Part shown: one piece after another, positions 42,450 to 51,034 of the stretch
Layout of the letters: each line of letters begins with the position of its first letter
Position numbering within the stretch: position 1 is the stretch's first letter
NCBI RefSeq assembly: GCF_014773265.1
Contig: NZ_JACWMY010000011.1
Location: 62,001-126,000 of the forward strand
Direction of reading: 5' to 3'
Length of the DNA: 64,000 nt
Source: Mucilaginibacter pankratovii
GTDB lineage: Bacteria; Bacteroidota; Bacteroidia; Sphingobacteriales; Sphingobacteriaceae
The notes under the pieces: model-generated
Seen by the model: only the letters and a program-made list of their open reading frames with translations
Told to the model about the DNA's origin: nothing
The model's database searches: none
Made by a program: the position numbers and the translations under genes

Positions 42450-43319
42450 TTATGCAAATACAACTTCAAAAACACTGCCGGCTGGGCGGTTATCCTTCAC
42501 CCTAATACTGGCCTGGTGTTTGTCCAGTACTTCCTTCACAATATACAAGCCAAGACCAGTTCCTTTGGTATTTCGGGTATCTTCACTGCCAACACGGTAA
42601 AATTTGTCAAAAATGCGTGTTTTTTCACTGTCAGATATTCCGATGCCATGGTCGGCCACCTGAAAGAAAACCTTGCCATCCTTTTGGAACAGTTTCACAT
42701 CTACCGCCATGCAGGGCTTGGAATATTTTACGGCATTCTCTACCAGGTTGGTTACTACCGATGTAAGCGCGAACTTATCACCGGTGATCTCGATCTTGGG
42801 CTCTATCTCGGCGTTGATGATCTGCTGGTTGCAGTCGCACTTGGTGATCTGTAAACGGTTTACAATGCTATCTACCAATACCGACAGGTTGAACTGCGCC
42901 TTGGGGAAGGTATACGAGCGGTTATCAATTTTTGAGGCCAGCAGCATATTCTCCACCATATCATCCAGCCGCTCTACATCAAGCAGGGATTTATCGATAA
43001 AATCCAATATCTGCGCTTTGGTCAGATCGCGCTTTTGGATGGTTTGCAGCAAGATTTTGATAGATGCCAGCGGCGATTTCAGCTCGTGCGTAACCGATAG
43101 CAGGAAATTCTTTTTCTGCTCCATCAGTTTACGTTCTTTTTTTACCGAGGCGTGCATATGGTACGCGCCTAATAAAAACACGATGACGAACATCGAACCT
43201 TCGCCCATGATCATGGCAAAACGACGGGGCTGCAGGTTCACCAGCATGTACCCCCACCACATCAGTTCCGCAAGGGCGTAAATGATAATGGCATAAAATA
43301 TAACAAGTGATCTTTTCAT
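42450..43319 (-). CDS. Sensor histidine kinase, intramembrane-sensing type
   Basis: A 289-residue kinase with two transmembrane helices (about 4-26 and 38-54) joined by only about ten residues, so there is no periplasmic sensor domain. H78 in SVTHELKSPL is the phosphoacceptor; the ATPase domain has the N box NLVENAVKYS, G1 DHGIGIS and G2 GTGLGLYI. This layout is that of intramembrane-sensing kinases, which read membrane stress or a membrane partner protein. The response regulator follows after 14 bp. The gene starts in a spacer full of short repeats. Confidence 0.9.
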   Translation of the reverse strand: MKRSLVIFYAIIIYALAELMWWGYMLVNLQPRRFAMIMGEGSMFVIVFLLGAYHMHASVKKERKLMEQKKNFLLSVTHELKSPLASIKILLQTIQKRDLTKAQILDFIDKSLLDVERLDDMVENMLLASKIDNRSYTFPKAQFNLSVLVDSIVNRLQITKCDCNQQIINAEIEPKIEITGDKFALTSVVTNLVENAVKYSKPCMAVDVKLFQKDGKVFFQVADHGIGISDSEKTRIFDKFYRVGSEDTRNTKGTGLGLYIVKEVLDKHQASIRVKDNRPAGSVFEVVFA

Positions 43320-43434
43320 CAGTTTGCAGTTAACGGTTTGCAGTGGGCAGTCATTAATTCAGTTTGCAGTGGGCGGTTCGCAATGGGCAGTAAATGCATT
43401 TTTTCTCTGCAAACCGCTAACTGGCAACTGCCAA
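43320..43434. repeat. GTTTGCAGT short-repeat spacer between hemL and the kinase gene
   Basis: Within 115 bp, variants of AGTTTGCAGT and GGGCAGT occur several times on the plus strand, and their reverse complements (CTGCAAACCGCTAACTGGCAACTGCCAAC) close the region, making a hairpin. No promoter was recognised in it. Confidence 0.55.
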
Positions 43435-44745
43435 CTAATTATTAAACACAATATCAAGACTATCAAATATAGCGGTTTTTGTTGTTTCCAAATCGGCTAT
43501 TGTATGTGCCGATGATATAAAGCCAACTTCGTAGCCGGATGGGCCTAAATAGATCCCCCGGTTGATCAGTTCGCGGTGCATTACCTTGAATTTCAGCATG
43601 CTTGCAGGGTCGATATCATCCGCTGTACTGATGCTTTCCCTATCGGTAAACGCGAACCAGAATATCGAGCCGATCGTAAATACTCTTAACTCGTAACCGC
43701 GTTCGGCAACAAAAGCTTCTATTGCCTTTACAAAGTCGGCGGTTTTTGCATGCAGTTGCTCGTAAAATCCGGGTTGCAGTAATTCGCTTAGCTGGGCAAT
43801 ACCTGCCGCCATAGCCACCGGGTTGCCGGATAATGTACCCGCTTGATAAACCGACCCCACCGGCGAAATATGATCCATCACTTCTGCCGAGGCACCATAA
43901 GCACCAACCGGCAAGCCGCCGCCGATAATTTTACCGTAAGTAATAATATCCGGCTGGATGTTGTAATACGCCGCAGCACCTTCAAAACCAACGCGGAAGC
44001 CGGAGATCACTTCATCAAACAATAACATGGTGCCGTTTTGGGTACAGGTTTCGCGCAGGAAATCTAAATAATCCTGCGTTTGCAGCAGCAGTCCGTTGTT
44101 AGCCGGGATAGGCTCGATGATCACCACAGCTATCTGGTCCTTAAAATCCTCGAAAGCTTTTAACACCGCATCCTTATCGTTCAATGCAACAACAATGGTT
44201 TCATCGGCAAAGGCTTTTGGTATGCCCGCCGATGAGGTTTCGCCAAAAGTCACCAGTCCCGAACCAGCCTTTACCAGCAAGGCATCGGTATGGCCGTGGT
44301 AGCAGCCTTCAAACTTCAGGATCTTATCGCGTTTGGTGTAACCCCTTGCCAGCCTGATGGCCGACATCACCGCTTCGGTACCCGAGCTTACAAAACGTAT
44401 TTTTTTGATGTATTTATTATTGCCGAGGATCAGCTCCGCCAGTTCGTTCTCCAAAGCTGTTGGTGCACCAAAGGACATACCTTTCTGCATCACTTCTATC
44501 ACCTTATTGCGAACTGCAGGATGATTATGCCCCAAAATAAGCGGGCCCCATGAGCAGCAAAAATCGATAAACTCGTTGCCATCGGCATCCCAAATGTGGC
44601 TACCATCGCCTTTATCAATAAAAAGCGGCGTGCCATAAACAGATTTAAAGGCCCGCACAGGCGAGTTCACCCCACCGGGGAAATAGGTTTTTGCTTTCTC
44701 GTACAGTTCTGCAGATTTAGCTCTGCTGATATCGGGTATACTCAT
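43435..44745 (-). CDS. hemL: Glutamate-1-semialdehyde 2,1-aminomutase
   Basis: PLP-dependent enzyme that turns glutamate-1-semialdehyde into 5-aminolevulinate, second step of the C5 pathway that starts with HemA. The 436-residue sequence has the family opening FPGGVNSPVRAF, the SSGTEAVMSAIRLARG and GCYHGHTDALLVKAGSG phosphate/PLP regions, FDEVISGFRVG and the PLP lysine in TYGKIIGGGLPVGAYG. Length is normal. It is preceded by a palindromic repeat and followed by a repeat-rich spacer. Confidence 0.95.
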   Translation of the reverse strand: MSIPDISRAKSAELYEKAKTYFPGGVNSPVRAFKSVYGTPLFIDKGDGSHIWDADGNEFIDFCCSWGPLILGHNHPAVRNKVIEVMQKGMSFGAPTALENELAELILGNNKYIKKIRFVSSGTEAVMSAIRLARGYTKRDKILKFEGCYHGHTDALLVKAGSGLVTFGETSSAGIPKAFADETIVVALNDKDAVLKAFEDFKDQIAVVIIEPIPANNGLLLQTQDYLDFLRETCTQNGTMLLFDEVISGFRVGFEGAAAYYNIQPDIITYGKIIGGGLPVGAYGASAEVMDHISPVGSVYQAGTLSGNPVAMAAGIAQLSELLQPGFYEQLHAKTADFVKAIEAFVAERGYELRVFTIGSIFWFAFTDRESISTADDIDPASMLKFKVMHRELINRGIYLGPSGYEVGFISSAHTIADLETTKTAIFDSLDIVFNN

Positions 44746-44761
44746 TTTGTTCGATTCAATT

Positions 44762-44844
44762 TGTCATTGCGAGCGATAGCGCGGCAATCTCAGCATGCCC
44801 GCCTATCCTATGAGGTTGCTTCGTCGTCCCTCCTCGCAATGACA
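44762..44844. repeat. CATTGCGAG palindromic repeat, copy 3
   Basis: An 83-bp palindromic element between hemB and hemL, with TGTCATTGCGAG and CTCGCAATGACA as ends. It shares the GCGATAGCG stretch with copy 2 and is the shortest of the three copies. Confidence 0.65.
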
Positions 44845-44856
44845 TAGTTTTTTAAC

Positions 44857-45828
44857 CTACAGCCACTTATTCAATAACACTTCCTTCGCGTGATAAGTTA
44901 ATATCGCCGTTGCCCCTGCCCGGCGGATGCTGGTAAGCACCTCCATAGTAGCGCGCTGCTCGTTTAACCAGCCGTTTTGTGCCGCGGCTTTTATCATCGC
45001 GTATTCGCCGCTTACATTGTAAGCTGCAACGGGTAGTTCGGTGTTGTCTTTTATTAGTTTTATTACGTCGAGATAAGCTAAAGCCGGTTTCACCATCAGG
45101 AAATCCGCGCCTTCCAGTTCATCCAGGTTAGCTTCTATTAAAGCTTCGCGCTGGTTGGCGGGGTTCATCTGGTAGGTCTTTTTATCACCGAATTTTGGTG
45201 CCGAATTGAGGGCATCCCTAAAGGGGCCATAAAAAGCACTGGCGTATTTTGCCGAGTACGACATGATAGATACATTGGTAAACCCGGCATCATCCAGCGT
45301 TTTGCGGATGTAGCCAACCCTGCCGTCCATCATATCGCTTGGGGCGATGATGTCTGCACCGCTGCGGGCATGCGCCAGGGCCATTTTGCCTAAAACTTCC
45401 AGGGTTTCATCGTTCAGGATCTCGCCGTTCTCTACAATACCATCATGGCCGTCGCTGCTGTAGGGGTCCATGGCAACATCGGTAATTACGCAGGCTTCGG
45501 GGAACTCCTTTTTTACGGCGCGGATAGCACGCAGGTAAAGGCTTTCCTCGCGGTAACTTTCGGTAGCGTATTTATCCTTAAAGTCGTCGTTAATATTGGG
45601 GAACAGGTCGAATGATTTAAGCCCCAAATTCATGCAGCTCTCCACCTCGCGCAGCAAATTATCTATCGAATAGCGAAAGATTCCGGGCATGGATGCCACT
45701 TCGGTCTTCTGATTTTCGCCATCCACAATAAACAGCGGGAATATCAGGTTAGCCGCGCTAACATGCGTTTCCTGCACCATCTGGCGGATAACTTCACTCT
45801 TCCGGTTTCTTCTTGGTCGTTGTAGCAT
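44857..45828 (-). CDS. hemB: Delta-aminolevulinic acid dehydratase (porphobilinogen synthase)
   Basis: Condenses two 5-aminolevulinate molecules to porphobilinogen. The 323-residue protein shows the family landmarks: RPRRNRKSEVIRQMV start, VITDVAMDPYSSDGHDG (an Asp/Ser-rich stretch instead of the zinc-cysteine triad, so probably magnesium-dependent), IAPSDMMDGRVGYIR, the SYSAKYASAFYGPFRDA lysine and the Schiff-base lysine in DFLMVKPALAYLD. It lies between hemCD and hemL in the heme cluster. Confidence 0.95.
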   Translation of the reverse strand: MLQRPRRNRKSEVIRQMVQETHVSAANLIFPLFIVDGENQKTEVASMPGIFRYSIDNLLREVESCMNLGLKSFDLFPNINDDFKDKYATESYREESLYLRAIRAVKKEFPEACVITDVAMDPYSSDGHDGIVENGEILNDETLEVLGKMALAHARSGADIIAPSDMMDGRVGYIRKTLDDAGFTNVSIMSYSAKYASAFYGPFRDALNSAPKFGDKKTYQMNPANQREALIEANLDELEGADFLMVKPALAYLDVIKLIKDNTELPVAAYNVSGEYAMIKAAAQNGWLNEQRATMEVLTSIRRAGATAILTYHAKEVLLNKWL

Positions 45829-45830
45829 AG

Positions 45831-45924
45831 TTAGTTCATTTGTTCATTGGCTCATTAGTTCATTGGTTGCAAAGCTTAACAAAGCGATACTAATAAACCA
45901 ATGAACAAGTGAACCAATGAACTA
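45831..45924. repeat. TTCATTGG repeat spacer between hemCD and hemB
   Basis: Direct iterations of GTTCATT(G/A)G run from 45831, and the inverse AACCAATGAAC occurs at the other end, so the 94 bp can fold back over about 30 bp. It is non-coding. Similar heptamer-like repeats fill other spacers of this window. Confidence 0.6.
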
Positions 45925-47499
45925 TTATATTCCAAACACCGCCTCTGCCAGGCCTATTTCATCCGGCGAGAAAGGCAGCGTGTAGGTTACGCCCATTTCG
46001 TCGAACTTTTTACCGGTAGATTTGCCTATGGCTATTACCTTTTGCTGCGGCTCTAACAGGTTATCTACAAAATAAGCCTCTACATTGCTCGGGCTGGTAA
46101 ATACCAAAATGTCTGCGCCTGTTGGTTCTACATTCTCTTCCAGTACGGTTTCGTAAACCGGCAGGTCGATGATCTTTGTTTCTGCCGATAGACCCTGCTG
46201 GATGCTCCTCATCGGACTATCCGCTCCCGGGAATAATATGGCCGTACCATTTGCCACTGCGGCGAAATCGGCGGCTACATCTGCGGTATCGGTGCTCTCG
46301 CCCACAAAATCGGCAAAATGGCCGTTCTTGCGCAGCATATCTTCCGATCCCGTACCCATCACGCCAAACTTTACCTTTTTGGGGAAAGTAGGGTTCAACT
46401 GGAAGAAATATTCCACAGCATTTTTGCTGCTGAAGAATACCCAGTCGATATTTTTCAGGATGTAGCTATCAAACCGGGTGATGGTGCGCACGGTACGAAT
46501 TAATGAGCGTGCCTCTATCTCTATCTTGTTTTTTTCTAAAGCCCTTCGGAAATAACTGCCGGCGGAGATATCGCGCGATATAAACACCTTAAGCGGGAAC
46601 TTCCTGTCCTTGGCAAATTTGGCTACTATCGTTTCGGGCAGGCCTTCCAGCGTGTCGCTTTCAATAAAAAGCCTGTCGGGGAAGCCTTCCCCATCTTCGG
46701 CCTTGCTGGTAAACACCTGGTATTTATCATCATCCTTACGGCAATAAACACCAAGCGGCAGGTGGCAGCCACCGCCAAATAATTTAAGCACGTTACGCTC
46801 TACAGATAGTTCTGCGGCCACATCAGGGTGGTTAAGATCTTGCAGGGCTTCGTATAATATATGGTCGCGTTCGCGGATCTGTATAGCTAAAACACCTTGC
46901 GCAGGTGCGGGGATGAATTCGGTTGCACCTAATTCTTCTACATGGAACTCATCAAGGTTGATGCCTAAACGGCTAACGCCGGCTTTGGCCAGCATAATGG
47001 CATCGTATTTTTCGTCGCGTAGTTTGCCTATGCGGGTAGGTACGTTGCCACGCAGATCTTTTATCTCCAGGTCGGGGCGAACGGCCAGTAATTGCGCTTT
47101 GCGGCGGTTAGATGACGTGCCCACCAGGCCGCCAAACTTTACGGATAACTTTTGGCGCACATCGGTGCAGTCCTTCAGGATCAAAAGTAATTCGGCAGGG
47201 TCTTCGCGTTCGGATACGGCTGCGATGATAAGCCCCGGGGGATTTTCGGTAGGGAGATCTTTGTGTGAATGTACGGCGATATCAATGGTGCCGGCAATCA
47301 ACTCTTCCTCCAACTCTTTGGTAAAAAAGCCCTTACCCTCCAGCTTATCAAAGCTGAGGTTGAGGATGCGGTCGCCCTGTGTTTTTATAATTTTAAGTTC
47401 GGCGGATATGTGTATCGCTTCCAGGCTATCCTTTACAAAATTGGCCTGCCATAAAGCTAATTCGCTGCCACGCGTTCCTATAATTATTTTTCTGTCCAA
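45925..47499 (-). CDS. hemCD: Fused hydroxymethylbilane synthase / uroporphyrinogen-III synthase
   Basis: A 524-residue bifunctional protein. Residues about 1-300 are HemC (GTRGSELALWQANFV start, SHKDLPTENPPGL, GLVGTSSNRRKAQLL, and the dipyrromethane-cofactor cysteine C245 in GGGCHLPLG). Residues about 305-524 are a HemD fold (IDWVFFSSKNAVEYFF, then LVFTSPSNVEAYF). The fusion would pass the unstable hydroxymethylbilane directly to ring closure, giving uroporphyrinogen III for both hemE and cobA. In most bacteria these are two genes; fusion in one frame is seen directly here with no stop or frameshift between the parts. Confidence 0.92.
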   Translation of the reverse strand: MDRKIIIGTRGSELALWQANFVKDSLEAIHISAELKIIKTQGDRILNLSFDKLEGKGFFTKELEEELIAGTIDIAVHSHKDLPTENPPGLIIAAVSEREDPAELLLILKDCTDVRQKLSVKFGGLVGTSSNRRKAQLLAVRPDLEIKDLRGNVPTRIGKLRDEKYDAIMLAKAGVSRLGINLDEFHVEELGATEFIPAPAQGVLAIQIRERDHILYEALQDLNHPDVAAELSVERNVLKLFGGGCHLPLGVYCRKDDDKYQVFTSKAEDGEGFPDRLFIESDTLEGLPETIVAKFAKDRKFPLKVFISRDISAGSYFRRALEKNKIEIEARSLIRTVRTITRFDSYILKNIDWVFFSSKNAVEYFFQLNPTFPKKVKFGVMGTGSEDMLRKNGHFADFVGESTDTADVAADFAAVANGTAILFPGADSPMRSIQQGLSAETKIIDLPVYETVLEENVEPTGADILVFTSPSNVEAYFVDNLLEPQQKVIAIGKSTGKKFDEMGVTYTLPFSPDEIGLAEAVFGI

Positions 47500-47612
47500 A
47501 GGGTGTTTATTTTTCCTGCAAATTTAATTTTTTATGGGGATGATAAGGAACGCGAATGGAATGAATTGCAGGAAAATGACCTAATGAACACTAAATGTTT
47601 AAATACTCTTCC

Positions 47613-48315
47613 GCTGCCGCGAGTTTAGCGAAGCATAACTCGTGGTATAGCATGTCAAAAGCTTCCAGCTTTTGACACAATTTATTAACTTACTGCCATG
47701 AGCGGTAATTATAAATTCCGTAACCAGGAGTGCCTTTACTTCGTAACCTTTTCTGTAGTGCGCTGGATAGATGTTTTTACGCGGAGGGAATATAAAGACA
47801 TATTGGTTGATAGCCTTAAATATTGCATTGAAAACAAAGGGCTTGAATTATATGCGTGGGTAATTATGAGTAACCATGTACATCTTATTATCGGCACCCA
47901 AGGCCAACCATTAGAAAATATTTTGCGGGATATTAAACGACATACTTCTAAAAAACTAACTGCGGCAATAAGCGAAAATATGCAGGAAAGCCGGCGCGAT
48001 TGGCTTCTTTGGTTTTTTGAGCGGGAAGGCAGGCAAAACCCGAATAATGAAACTTACCAGTTTTGGCAACAGGGAAACCATCCAATAGAAATATGGAGCA
48101 ATCAAGTTACAGAGCAAAAGCTCGATTATCTACACGATTATCTACACAATAACCCGGTTGTGGCTGGTTGGGTTGACGAACCGGAACATTATCTTTACAG
48201 TAGTGCACGAGATTACGCAGGAGGGAAAGGGCTAATTGATGTTATTTTGTTAATTTAAGCTGGAAGCTTAAATTGTGCCGCACCACGAGTTACGCTGCGC
48301 TAAACTCGCGGCAGC
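47613..48315 (+). mobile_element. RAYT/REP transposon with inverted terminal hairpins
   Basis: A 703-bp unit inserted between hemA and hemCD. The left end (47613-47646, GCTGCCGCGAGTTTAGCG...) and right end (48282-48315) are inverted copies with two mismatches, and each folds by itself (CCGCGAGTT with AACTCGTGG). Inside each end a second hairpin follows: 47653-47677 (10-bp stem, loop TTCCA) and 48252-48274 (9-bp stem, loop TGGAA). The single gene inside encodes an HUH transposase. This is the classic arrangement of a REP-associated tyrosine transposase with its own REP pair. Confidence 0.85.
47698..48258 (+). CDS. REP-associated tyrosine transposase (RAYT, Y1_Tnp family)
   Basis: A 186-residue single-strand DNA transposase of the IS200/IS605 HUH superfamily. 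The HUH motif is H60-V-H62 in MSNHVHLII, and the C-terminal helix with Y144/Y148 and YLHNNPVVAGWV contains the candidate catalytic tyrosine. It nicks and joins REP-type hairpins as single strands. The gene is read opposite to the surrounding heme genes, and its stop codon lies inside the right-end hairpin. It is complete, so possibly active. Confidence 0.9.
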   Translation: MSGNYKFRNQECLYFVTFSVVRWIDVFTRREYKDILVDSLKYCIENKGLELYAWVIMSNHVHLIIGTQGQPLENILRDIKRHTSKKLTAAISENMQESRRDWLLWFFEREGRQNPNNETYQFWQQGNHPIEIWSNQVTEQKLDYLHDYLHNNPVVAGWVDEPEHYLYSSARDYAGGKGLIDVILLI

Positions 48316-48327
48316 TTATGATTAGTA

Positions 48328-49554
48328 TCAATTACTATTGATCAATATATCTTTCGCCATGATCATGGGTACGCTGATATATTTCTTCTCCATGTAATTC
48401 ATCACTTTTTCGAGGATCTCGCGCGATTCTTTGTCGAGGCTTTGTACCTCTTCGGCAAATACGGTGTTTACGGCGTTGTTGCGGATCTCTTTTATCTTCT
48501 CGGGCACCTGGCGCATAGCTAATTCTATCTTGCGTTGTTTCAACATCACCAAAAATTCGTTGATGTTTTGCTCGATGATGGTTTCGGCGTGAGAAAGCTC
48601 GTGATAGCGCTCCTGCAGGTTCTTTTTGGCAACCTCATTTAGCGAATGTACTTCAATAAAGTTCACCTCGAATTGCTCCAGCACTTCGGCAGCCGTATCG
48701 TTAGGGATGGCCAAATCTACAATGGTTTTCCTATCGGTATCGCCGTTTAAAAGCGACGCGTAGATCTCGGGCGTTATGATCGGCTCTACTGCCGATGTAC
48801 AGGTGATAATAGCATCGAACCCCCTTTTGTAAGTTTTCAGGTCTTCCAGTTCAAAAGCTTCGCCGCCTAAATCGTTGGCAAGTTGTTGCGCCTTAGAAAG
48901 CGTACGATTGAAAACAGAGAAGTTAGAAAACTTATGCTTTTGCAAATACTTAGAGATATTTTTGTTGGTTTCGCCTGCGCCAATGATGAGGATACGGGCA
49001 TTTGAACAAAGTTTCAGATCTTTTAATTTACGGTAGGCTAATGATACAACCGAAATTGGGTTTTTGGAGATATTGGTATGGGTGTAAACTTCCTTAGCGG
49101 TTTTTACAACACAATCCATTACTAAACGGAGCTTATCGCCGGTAAGGCCGGCCTCGCGGCCGCTGTCGTAGGCTTTGCGTAGTTGTGCCAGGATCTCTTT
49201 TTCGCCAACGATAAGGCTTTCTAAAGAGCATGAAGTACGCAGCAGATGCTCCATAGCGGCATGGTCTTCATATATAGAAGCAGCGTCCAGGAAAGTCCCC
49301 ATAGAGTTATGGCAAAGGCCCATCCCCAACGAATCAATAAACTGGTGCGCAAACTCCTTATCTACTTTTTGCGATGTGGATAAAACAAACTCTACGCGGT
49401 TGCAGGTAGCCAGGTAAAATATTTCGTTTATACCAAAACGGGCTTTAACTTCATGAAGTTTATCGGTGAGATTTTCCTGGCATAATACCAACTTTCCCAA
49501 TTCCTTCAGCTCGATTTGTTTATGCGTAAAAGCTATTACCTTTAGATACTTCAA
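48328..49554 (-). CDS. hemA: Glutamyl-tRNA reductase
   Basis: First enzyme of the C5 heme pathway, reducing glutamyl-tRNA to glutamate-1-semialdehyde with NADPH. The 408-residue protein has the catalytic cysteine C51 in LATCNRVEF, the EKEILAQLRKAYD region, the Rossmann loop IIGAGETNKNI and the C-terminal dimerisation helices. It is the first gene of the heme cluster on the minus strand and has a recognisable promoter; the transposon now separates it from hemCD. Confidence 0.95.
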   Translation of the reverse strand: MKYLKVIAFTHKQIELKELGKLVLCQENLTDKLHEVKARFGINEIFYLATCNRVEFVLSTSQKVDKEFAHQFIDSLGMGLCHNSMGTFLDAASIYEDHAAMEHLLRTSCSLESLIVGEKEILAQLRKAYDSGREAGLTGDKLRLVMDCVVKTAKEVYTHTNISKNPISVVSLAYRKLKDLKLCSNARILIIGAGETNKNISKYLQKHKFSNFSVFNRTLSKAQQLANDLGGEAFELEDLKTYKRGFDAIITCTSAVEPIITPEIYASLLNGDTDRKTIVDLAIPNDTAAEVLEQFEVNFIEVHSLNEVAKKNLQERYHELSHAETIIEQNINEFLVMLKQRKIELAMRQVPEKIKEIRNNAVNTVFAEEVQSLDKESREILEKVMNYMEKKYISVPMIMAKDILINSN

Positions 49555-49576
49555 AGCAGTTTTAAATTTGACCCAA

Positions 49577-49610
49577 CAAAAATAGCATACTGTAGAGGAT
49601 GCAATGTCAA
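49577..49610 (-). promoter_or_regulatory. Bacteroidota-type promoter of hemA
   Basis: On the minus strand the -7 element TATTTTTG (49577-49584) matches TAnnTTTG fully, with TTG boxes 17 bp (49602-49604) and 23 bp (49608-49610) upstream. It lies 22 bp before the hemA start codon, which gives a short leader of about 15 nt. Confidence 0.65.
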
Positions 49611-49708
49611 GGCTTTGTCAAACAGGAGTATTTAGAATGCTTATAAATAAAATGAAGTTTAAGCATTAAGCACTCTTAATTTATATTATTTTCTTTTTTA
49701 GTAACGAT

Positions 49709-50095
49709 ATGGCCATCAAAAATACAAATATCAAAAAAATCAGTGTTGTGATATTGGTCATATTTTATTTTGTGGCCGGATGCAACCACTTTTATAACCC
49801 GCCATCGTATTATCATATAATTCCGCAATACCTTCCTTTTCCCGTAGCATTAAACATTTTAGCGGGCATTTTTGAAATTTTATTCGCCCTGATGCTGGTA
49901 TTCCAAAAAACAAGGCGGTTTGGGGCATACGGTATCATTTTAATGCTGCTCGCCTTTTTACCCGTGCATATCCAAATGGTTATCGATGCTCCCTTAATAG
50001 TAGGTACGTTTACATTATCCCCTTTGGTTGCCTGGATCCGCCTGGTAATATTACAACCATTGCTGATACTTTGGGCATGGTGGCACAGGGAGTAA
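49709..50095 (+). CDS. DoxX-like membrane protein
   Basis: A 128-residue membrane protein with four helices (about 10-26, 47-65, 71-92 and 100-122), resembling the DoxX/MauE group. The GCNHFYNPPSYYHIIPQYLPFP loop after helix one is typical. Such proteins are small and of poorly defined, often redox-linked, function. It diverges from hemA with a 154-bp shared promoter region. Confidence 0.75.
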   Translation: MAIKNTNIKKISVVILVIFYFVAGCNHFYNPPSYYHIIPQYLPFPVALNILAGIFEILFALMLVFQKTRRFGAYGIILMLLAFLPVHIQMVIDAPLIVGTFTLSPLVAWIRLVILQPLLILWAWWHRE

Positions 50096-50145
50096 ATAGC
50101 GTAAACGTATAGCAAAACTTGCTTAATCATTATTAAATTGCGGCC

Positions 50146-50976
50146 ATGATCTGCAAAAAGAACTACACCATCCCCGGCGCCAAAGGCAGGGCAATGCTGG
50201 CCGATGTTACCTATAATGATAGCAACGCAAAAGCGCCGCTGGTGATATTTGCACATGGCATACGCGGTTTTAAAGATTGGGGTACGCATAACCTTGTTGC
50301 ACAGTACTTCGCGGAGAATGGCTTCCGTTTCCTAAAATTTAATTTCTCGCATAACGGCACCACCACGGATAGCCCTACAGATTTTGCCGACCTAATCGCC
50401 TTCAGCGATAATACCTTTACGATGGAGCTGGAGGACCTGAACGCAGTTATAGATTTTGCCTGCGGCGGATCGTACATGCCCGCCGTTAGAGAAGTTTACC
50501 TGATCGGGCACAGCCTGGGCGGCGGTATTAGTATTGTTAAAACAGCAGAAGATAAGCGAATCACCAAACTGGTTAGCATGGCGGCTATCTCCAGCTTTTA
50601 CAACCTTTGGCCAAAACAAGCCGAGCAGCAATGGAAACTACAGGGCGTAATGTACATGCGCAATTCGCGCACCGGCCAAAATATGCCTTACAAGGTAAGC
50701 CTGCTGCAGGATCTGGAGAAAAACCCCGAGCGCCTTGATATCATCGCGAAAGCAGCCCAGATCAAACAACCCTGGTTAATTGTTCATGGCGATGAAGATA
50801 CCAGCGTGCCTTTAAGCCATGCGGAGGACCTGCATACCGCCCAACCTCATGCCAAATTAGTGGTTATTAAAGGTGCCGACCATGTGTTTAATGCCTCGCA
50901 TCCCTACCCTGCCAATGAGCTGCCTGCCACGCTATTGCAATTTTGTGATGTTTCTATTGAATTTTTGAAAGAATAG
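50146..50976 (+). CDS. Alpha/beta hydrolase (dienelactone hydrolase-like)
   Basis: A 276-residue cytosolic hydrolase with a complete catalytic set: nucleophile Ser in LIGHSLGGG, Asp in VHGDEDTSVP and His in KGADHVFNA. The oxyanion region is IFAHGIRGFKDWG. No signal peptide. It follows the DoxX-like gene after 50 bp on the same strand and may be co-transcribed. An esterase or dipeptidyl-peptidase-like hydrolase is likely; no substrate can be named. Confidence 0.82.
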   Translation: MICKKNYTIPGAKGRAMLADVTYNDSNAKAPLVIFAHGIRGFKDWGTHNLVAQYFAENGFRFLKFNFSHNGTTTDSPTDFADLIAFSDNTFTMELEDLNAVIDFACGGSYMPAVREVYLIGHSLGGGISIVKTAEDKRITKLVSMAAISSFYNLWPKQAEQQWKLQGVMYMRNSRTGQNMPYKVSLLQDLEKNPERLDIIAKAAQIKQPWLIVHGDEDTSVPLSHAEDLHTAQPHAKLVVIKGADHVFNASHPYPANELPATLLQFCDVSIEFLKE

Positions 50977-51034
50977 GTCAGTTGTTACAATCAATAACCT
51001 GAATTTTTGCGTTATTGCATCAAATAATTGTGAT

